Positions 57,533-64,000 of a stretch of DNA of 64,000 nt are shown here, in pieces. The position numbers were made by a program, and so were the translations under genes. How positions within the stretch are numbered: position 1 is the stretch's first letter; each line of letters opens with the position of its first letter. Location of the stretch: the NCBI RefSeq assembly GCF_033118175.1, contig NC_083701.1:14899501-14963500 (forward strand). Direction: 5' to 3'. The notes below the pieces were generated by a model. The model searched no databases and was not told where the DNA came from. It worked only from the letters and a program-made list of their open reading frames with translations. The stretch comes from Dama dama (Eukaryota; Chordata; Mammalia; Artiodactyla; Cervidae).

Positions 57533-57757
57533 AATCCCAGTCATTAGTCTAGACCTTCCCTGTAGTCTGTTACATGTTCTCAGATGCTATATTGTCATAT
57601 GGCCTTGGCCACCTTTCTTCCTTTACAATTGATCTGTCCACACAAACTTGCCCTGTTTCAGTGGGCACCACAAACACTACTGGTTGTAATACCCCCTAAC
57701 CTTCCACATCTTGCTTTAGTGAACTATTATAAATAAATCCCTTATAGACACATACTG

Positions 57758-58010
57758 GGGTTTCCCAGGTAGCGCTAGTGGTAGTGGTTAAGTAGCTAGT
57801 GGTAAAGTAGCACAGGCTACCTGCCTGCCAGTGCAGGAGACGGAAGAGACACAGGTTCGATCCCTGGGTCAGGAAGATTCCCTGAAAGAGAGTACGGTAA
57901 CACACTCCAGTATTCTTGCCTAGAGAATTCCATGGACAGAGGAGTCTGGCGGTCTATGGACCATGGGATTGCAAGGAGTCGGACATGACTGAAGCGACAT
58001 CAGCAGCAGC
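57758..58010 (+). mobile_element. Bov-tA SINE with rearranged head
   Basis: The tRNA-like head is expanded: 'gctagtggta' occurs twice (near 57,774 and 57,799), with extra bases between, before 'ctacctgcctgccagtgcag'. The body and (AGC)n tail are normal. The TSD acatactg lies at 57,750-57,757 and 58,013-58,020. Confidence 0.9.
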
Positions 58011-58020
58011 AGACATACTG

Positions 58021-58394
58021 AGGCAGAAGGAAAAGAAACTCATCTCTTATTCATGATCATGCATTGATAAAGTTTATGGAGTGAATTTTTGTCAAAAACA
58101 AAGGTCTAACGGCACAGTGATTTTGTGTTCCAAGTTATTCTTCCATTCCTAGGATCTAGGCAGGGAGAGAAAGAGAGGAAGAAGGTTAAAAGTCTTATAA
58201 TGACTTTCAGATTTTGACTACATAATTACCCACTGTTGTGCCTTTAAACAGAAATTACCAGACCTCTACTCAAATGAATGGGATACTAATGCCTCAGAGT
58301 TTCCCCCAAGCATTTCTAATAAAGAGGCAATCTTCAAATTTATTCAAACCGCACACATCTCTTGAGTTTGCAAAACTGAACTGGAAATTAATTT
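58021..58394. other. Unassigned DNA
   Basis: Nothing recognised. Confidence 0.45.
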
Positions 58395-58605
58395 TTAAAA
58401 ATTTACATTAGTGCTACTTTTTCAATTTGTCCCACCCTCACCTTCCCCTCACTGTATCCACAAGTCCATTGTCTACCAGGTTCATCAGTACCATTTTTCT
58501 AGATTCCATATATATGTGTTAATACATGATATCTGTTTTTCTCTTTGTGACTTATCTCACTCTGTATAAGAGATTCTAGGTTCAGCCATCTTACTACAAC
58601 TGACT
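58395..58605 (-). mobile_element. L1 3' region, reverse
   Basis: 'ccaggttcatcagtaccatt', 'ttctagattccatatatatg' and 'gtgacttatctcactctgta' are reverse L1 phrases. Confidence 0.75.
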
Positions 58606-59234
58606 CAGTTTTGACCCAGAAGGAAAAGCACAAAAGCTGGAATCTTCCAAACCACGAGGAAAATCTTCCCTCACATTGAAAAATGAAAGCTTTGTTTTCA
58701 ATCCTTGTTTTAAACATAGGAAACATCTCATACTCTCTTTTATATCTTCCCCATCTTGTTTTCCAATTTTAGATCTTCAAACAAGGCAGAGACTAAAAGA
58801 GGAGGCCGTGGAGTTCAAGTTGACAGCCTCGGGTGCTACCTTCTTCCTTCTTCCTTTCAACATCCAAATCCCATCTATGAAATGTAGGTAATAATTTATG
58901 TACATGTTCATGGATAATAGTGTGATTAAACAAGAGGGCAGGTTGAAAATATTTTTAATACTAGATACAACCAATTGCAATTAATTTTTTTTTCCAATTG
59001 CAATTTAGAATGCAAGAAATGGTATAAATAGAAATATATTTGTATTAGATAATTAATATTTATAAATACCATTTCCCATCAAATAGTATATAAATTAAAT
59101 ATATTTGCAAAAGAATTTAAAATTTAACTAGAATAATAAATGTATGAGACTACCTGAGATATATTGAGGGAGATAAAGGAAAATAAAAATTGGTTTATCC
59201 TATCTAATATAAAAAGTATTATCAAGCCTTTTCA
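58606..59234. other. Unassigned AT-rich DNA
   Basis: No gene is seen. 'ttgcaattaa' and 'ccaattgcaattta' near 58,975-59,008 form imperfect short repeats. Confidence 0.45.
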
Positions 59235-59249
59235 TACTGTTGGCTTAAT

Positions 59250-59847
59250 TTTGAGGGCTCCAAAATCACTGCAGATGATGACTGCAGCCATCAAATTAAA
59301 AGGCGCTTGCTCCTTGAAAGAAAAGCTATGTCCAACATAGACAGCATATTAAAAAGCAGAGACATCACTTTACCAACAAAGATCCATCTAGTCAAAGCTA
59401 TGGTTTTTCCGGTAGCCATGTATGGATGTAAGAGCTGGGCCATAAAGAAAGCTGAGCACCAAAGAATTGATGCTTTTGAACTGTGGTGTTGGAGAATACT
59501 TCTGAGAGTCCCTTGGACTTCAAGGAGATCAAACCAATCAATCTTAAAAGAAATCAATCCTGAATATTCATTGGAAGGACTGATGCTGAAGCTGAAGCTC
59601 CAATCCTTTTGGCCACCTGATGCAAAGAACTGACTCACTGGAAAAGACCCTGGAGCTGGGAAAGATTGAAGGCGGGAGGAGAAGGGGATGACAGAGGATG
59701 AGATGGTTGGATGGCATCACCAATTCAATGGACATGAGTTTGAGCAAACTCTGGGGGTTGGTGATGGACAGGGAAGTCTGGCGTGCTGCAGTCCATGGGG
59801 TCGCAATAAGTTGGACACGACTGAGCATCTGAACTGACTGACTGATT
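59250..59847 (+). mobile_element. BovB LINE 3' end
   Basis: It runs from 'gggctccaaaatcactgcag' to 'gaactgactgactga', a decayed tail. It covers the same 3' 600 bases as the other short copies. The open stretch at 59,307-59,633 is the 3' coding remnant ('LTLPTKIHLVKAMVFPVAMY'-like) without RT motifs. No direct TSD is found; instead inverted copies of flank surround it. Confidence 0.93.
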
Positions 59848-59859
59848 ATTAAGCCAAAA

Positions 59860-60080
59860 CAGTACTTCTCAACTGGGGGCAATTTTGTCACCCAGACATT
59901 TGGCAATGCCTTTCAGACATTTTTGCTTGTCACCATTGAGTTAGGATGAGGATGAGGGATGTGCTGCCGATATCTGGTGGGCAAAGGCCAAGGATGCTGC
60001 TCAGTATCCCACAATGCACGAGACTTCTCTCTACAACAAAGTATGATCCAGCCCAATATGCTGGAAGTTAAGAAACTGAA
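59860..60080 (+). mobile_element. MER5A hAT-Charlie element
   Basis: The wording is close to consensus order: 'cagtacttctcaactggggg', 'acatttggcaatgcctttca', 'ggatgctgctcagtatccca' and 'aacaaagtatgatccagccc'. It is a non-autonomous hAT DNA transposon, old in mammals. Confidence 0.9.
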
Positions 60081-60084
60081 CTTA

Positions 60085-60898
60085 AAGGATTAAAACTGGG
60101 GTACAGGTATGGGGACTAATAGATACTGGGGCAGGCTGCAAAATCCAAGTACAGTCTCAAGTATACACAAAAGTGTTATATCTGATAAAAATGTGTCACC
60201 AGTTAGATAAACTACTCAGTAAATGTTGGTTGGTCAACTGACTAATAGATTGCAAAGAATAGAGTTACAACCTTATTTCATTAAAGTTCAACGTATTTTA
60301 TAAAAGTAGCTAAAGAAAAGTGTAAAGTGACCATTTATTTAAACTTGGGATGGAGAAGCTATTTTTAGAAATATTAATTCTACCCATCATTTAAGATCCA
60401 ATGTGTTTCAGTTCCTGGACTACGTCCCTGTGAAGTGGGAAGTGGGAGGGTAGAGATTTTTATTGCCCAGCAAATGAAATAAGTTTCAGCTCTGGGGAGT
60501 CTGGTTTATGCCTGCAGATAAGTAAGAGGCCTGATTAAATAGGGCTTTGTAAAAGGAGCTTAAGTTTCATTTCTCAGCCTCTGCTTTCAAACAAGGATAA
60601 AGAGTGTTCCCAAAGAGATATGGATGCTGAAGCATTAAGTCCTAGCTCCAGTGATTAGCTTCTGTCCAGAGAACATAAACATCCAGAAGTGCACACATTT
60701 CCTCCCCTACACATGATTGCAGAACCACGTTTTAGTCTTTGCACATGATTTATTGTTATAAAAGTATTGTTATACCCCTTGAAAATCATATGGATTGGGT
60801 CACTTTAATTGATAAAAATAAGATCAACTGCTTTGGTGTCATCATTCTCCAAGAGAAAGGCGATTATATTATATATGAGATAGTAAAAGGATACAATT
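60085..60898. other. Unassigned DNA
   Basis: No gene is seen. 60,430-60,600 may be a faint reverse L2 ('gcctgattaaatagggcttt'). Confidence 0.4.
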
Positions 60899-60912
60899 AG
60901 AAACGGATCCCT

Positions 60913-61172
60913 GGGATATTTCAAAAGAACAGCATGTATACTATCTATGGTGAAACAGATCACCAGCCCAGGAGGGATGCACGAGACAAGTGCTCCGGCC
61001 TGGTGCACTGGGAAGACCCGGAGGAATCGGGTGGAGAGGGAGGTGGGAGGGGGGATCGGGATTGGGAATACATGTAAATCCATGGCTGATTCATATCAAT
61101 GTATGACAAAACCCACTGGAAAAAAATAATAATAATAATAAAAAACTAAAAAAAAATAAAAAAAAAAAAAAA
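60913..61172 (+). mobile_element. Young ruminant L1 3' end, 14 bp TSD
   Basis: A 5'-truncated insertion of about 260 bases runs from 'gggatatttcaaaagaacag' through 'ggtgcactgggaagacccgg' to an A-rich tail. The perfect TSD agaaacggatccct lies at 60,899-60,912 and 61,173-61,186. Confidence 0.95.
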
Positions 61173-61186
61173 AGAAACGGATCCCT

Positions 61187-61909
61187 ACTGCTAAAAACGA
61201 GGAGAGCTTGTCTTTAATATGGCTGCCAGCCTTCCTTTTTGTTTGGTATTTCTTCTTTAAATTCATTTATATCATTCCCTGTGTGCAGACCTGGAGGAAA
61301 GATGCTCAGGTCTGTCCTCAAAGCAATAACGTACAGAACTAGATTTACCAGGAGCTGTGTACAATTCAGTCATAGTTCTGGTTGTGTTTAGAGATGTTTT
61401 TCCTAGTCTATTGTTGCTCATTCATTTATAACTTGGGCCTAAGAGATCCATCCACATTGGTCTGTGACATTTTTCAGAAATAGAATGCAGAGACAGTCCC
61501 ATTACTGACTGCATCACAAGAGGCACTAATAGAAGCAGAGACATTTCCCTGAGAGCCAAGCATAGGGATAGTGGCTTATATACTAAATAAGGAGATAGAT
61601 TATCAAATTAGACAGCACAGCCTACTGTGTTTCAAAGAACAAAGAGCCTTCTAAATCTTTACGTATAAACACTATGGTGAGGTTTAAGCATCAACATATT
61701 TTAGGACTACAGACGTTGGATGTTGGACAAACTTTCTTTGACAACACTATCTTTCTGTGAAAAGATTTCTCAGCCCACTCTGATCCTGAGTTCCTCTCTG
61801 AATTATTCATATTACCTGCTCAATAATTTTTTTCACAAAATTTCCTGTTTTTGTCATGTTAAAAGGAATTTTGTCATTTAATTTTGCATGTAACTATGCG
61901 TGGGATAGA
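61187..61909. other. Unassigned DNA
   Basis: Nothing recognised. Confidence 0.45.
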
Positions 61910-62113
61910 GCTTCCCAGGTGGCTCTAGGGGTTAAGATGCAGGAGACGTAATGAGACATGGGTTTTATCCCTGGGTACAGAATATCCCGTGGAGGGCCTG
62001 GCAACCCACTCCAGTATTCTGGCCTGGAGAATCCCAGAGTCAGAGAAGCCTGGTGGGCTATAGTGCATAGGGTCACAAACAGTCAGACACAACTGAATTA
62101 ACTTAGCATGCAT
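61910..62113 (+). mobile_element. Bov-tA SINE
   Basis: It has the head 'gcttcccaggtggctctagg', the body 'ctggcaacccactccagtat' and the end 'cacaactgaattaacttagc'. The head lacks part of the usual 'aagaacctgcctgcc' segment. Confidence 0.9.
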
Positions 62114-62466
62114 GCCTGGGCTTTTCATGTTTGCTCTGAGCAACTTGAGGGTGGGGAGTTTGTTTATTTTGTGTCCTTCAGAGTATAAAGTATAATTATT
62201 TCCCCCAAAATAGTGGCATTTGTGATTTTAAATTATAGCTGATCCATACAAATGAGTGGAAGATAGAATAATATCTCATCTACCCAGAATGAGTTGTTCC
62301 AGTAGTATTATCTTTTTGAAACATATGAAAGAACTGTTAGGGAAAAAAAAGGTTAAAACATCCAAAATGGATATTATTAAGTTCATTTATATCATATTAA
62401 ATGAGCATGAAATGACTAAAGGGGAAAATTCAGATGGTTACAGCTAGGAATTACTTTAACAATGTA
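62114..62466. other. Unassigned DNA
   Basis: Nothing recognised. Confidence 0.45.
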
Positions 62467-62477
62467 ACACAGGAATT

Positions 62478-62878
62478 CAGTTCAGTTCAGGTGCTCAGTT
62501 GTGTCTGACTCTTTGTGACCCCAAGGACTGCAGCACGCCAGGCTTCCCTGCCCATCACCAACTCCTGGAGCTTGCTCAAACTCATGTCTATCGAGTTGGT
62601 GATGCCATCCAACCATCTCATCCTCTGTTGACCCCTTTTCCTCTTGCCTTCAATTTTTCCCAGTTCCAGGGTATTTTCCAATGAATCAGTTCTTCGTACC
62701 AGATAGCCAAAGTATTGGCGTTTCAGCTTCAGCATCAGTCCTTCCAATGAATATTTAGGACTGATTTCCTTTAGGATTGGCAGGTTGGATCTCCTTGCAC
62801 TCCAAGGGACTCTCAAGAGTCTTCTCCAACACCACCGTTCAAAAGCATCAATTCTTCAATGCTCAGTTTTCTTTATAG
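62478..62878 (-). mobile_element. BovB LINE 3' part of a rearranged insertion
   Basis: It holds the reverse tail 'cagttcagttcaggtgctca' through 'caaaagcatcaattcttcaa'. It shares one TSD pair with the next piece: acacaggaatt at 62,467-62,477 and 63,507-63,517. Confidence 0.95.
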
Positions 62879-63506
62879 AAAGAATAGTATGAAAAGGAAC
62901 TTTCATGAACAGTATGAAAAGACAAAAAGATATGACACTGAAAGATGAACTCCCCAGGTCGGTAGGTGCCCAAAATGCTGCTGGAGAAGAGTGGAGAAAT
63001 AACTCCAGAAAGATGAAGAGACAGAGCCAAAGAGAAAACATGTCCAGTTGTGGATGTGACTGGTGATGAAAGTAAAGCCCGATGCTGTAACGAACAATAT
63101 TGCCTAGAACCTGGAATGTTAGGTCCATGAATCAAGGTAAATTGGAAGTGGTCAAATAGGAGGTGGCAAGAGTGAACATTGACATTTTAGGAATCAGTAA
63201 ACTAAAATGGACTGGAATGGGCAAATTTAATTCAGATGACCATTATATCTACTACTGTGGGCAAGTATCCCTTAGAAGAAATGGAGTAGCCCTCATAATC
63301 AACAAAAGAGTTCAAAATGCAGTACTTGGGTGCAGTCTCAAAAATGACAGAATGATCTCTGTTCGTTTCCAAGGCAAACCATTCAATATCAAAGTAATTC
63401 AGTATCAAAGTAATCCAGGTCTATGTCCCAACTGATAATGCTGAAGAAGAAGCTGAATGGTTCTATGAAGACCTACAAGACCTTCCAGAACTAACATCAA
63501 ACAAAG
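62879..63506 (+). mobile_element. BovB LINE 5' part, inverted relative to its 3' part
   Basis: It holds the BovB 5' leader ('gatatgacactgaaagatga') and the endonuclease N-terminus. The frame from 63,163 reads 'DILGISKLKWTGMGKFNSDD'. The catalytic-site Glu found in the 13.3 kb copy ('ISELKWTG') is Lys here, so the nuclease would be dead even if complete. It ends just before the right TSD. Confidence 0.93.
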
Positions 63507-63517
63507 ACACAGGAATT

Positions 63518-64000
63518 GTGTAGGTTAAATAACCTTTGACCCAGTGAAGCAGATTTATTTCAGATAGCTTGAAATTTGGATTTTTTTTTTTTTTTCTTTT
63601 GGTCAAAGAGCCTAAAGCCCTCTCCTTGCTGCAGACAAAAGACACTATTCCCAGGTAGCAAGGAGCTTTTCCAATATAATTTTGCAGAAATTATATTTTT
63701 GCGAATATAATTCCCCACTCCCTCCTAGAAAAGCCAGGATTTTTTCATTTTTCAATTTTCAGCATTTTCATGGATATGCAACAAGCAGTATAACAAGAAT
63801 GACTAAAAGAAATGCAGTAAATGAAGACTCTGCTCATAGCTAGTATAGAAGGAATTATAGAGAAAGAGTGAAAATTCTTTGGAGTTAGATCTTTAATACA
63901 AGCATAAGGTAATGACTGTTAGGAAACAAAAATATCTGACATATCTGTCATAGACAAGTATGAAGCCCAGAAGAGATTCAGCAAAAACAGGTAGACTCAG
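63518..64000. other. Unassigned DNA
   Basis: No gene or repeat is recognised. There is a 15 T run near 63,580. Confidence 0.45.

Overview
The window is ruminant, most likely bovid, nuclear DNA. Bov-tA and Bov-A2 SINEs, BovB (RTE-clade) LINEs with (CTGAA)n-type tails, ruminant L1 copies and a cetartiodactyl CHR-type SINE occur together. I found no host protein-coding exon, no intact gene and no structural RNA gene. The long open frames all fall in retroelement relics or are chance or antisense frames. The stretch reads as intergenic or deep intronic sequence built up by repeated retrotransposition. Family names come from recognising consensus motifs by eye, not from a database search, and repeat edges are good to roughly ten bases unless a target-site duplication (TSD) fixes them.

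Layout. 1-8.25 kb: an L2 relic, AT-rich unassigned DNA, a ruminant L1 3' end, an ancient L1 interrupted by SINEs, and an (AC)19 array at a SINE tail. 8.25-13.56 kb: two large BovB copies tail to tail, forming an inverted repeat with about 2.2 kb arms and an 85 bp spacer; the right-hand copy splits a MIR. 13.6-35.2 kb: old layers (L1, L2, MIR, MLT1 LTRs, a Tigger-like DNA transposon) with scattered SINEs, two ruminant L1 3' ends (23.7 and 32.2 kb) and a BovB 3' end at 31.1 kb. 35.2-44.3 kb: a decayed minus-strand class I endogenous retrovirus with recognisable gag, pol and LTR ends, split by three L1 insertions. One of these is a 5'-complete but 3'-truncated L1 bounded by a perfect 17 bp TSD. 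44.4-57.2 kb: a BovB reverse transcriptase fragment, SINEs, L2 and MLT1 pieces. 57.2-64 kb: three BovB insertions with abnormal junctions, a MER5A hAT element and an L1 3' end with a 14 bp TSD.

Nothing here forms a pathway. The most informative content is mechanistic. One BovB junction carries a foldback-templated inverted copy of its own target site, one BovB is rearranged in the way expected from twin priming, one BovB fragment has an inverted copy of its right flank at its left edge, and one L1 appears to have been primed inside ORF1 without a poly(A) tail.
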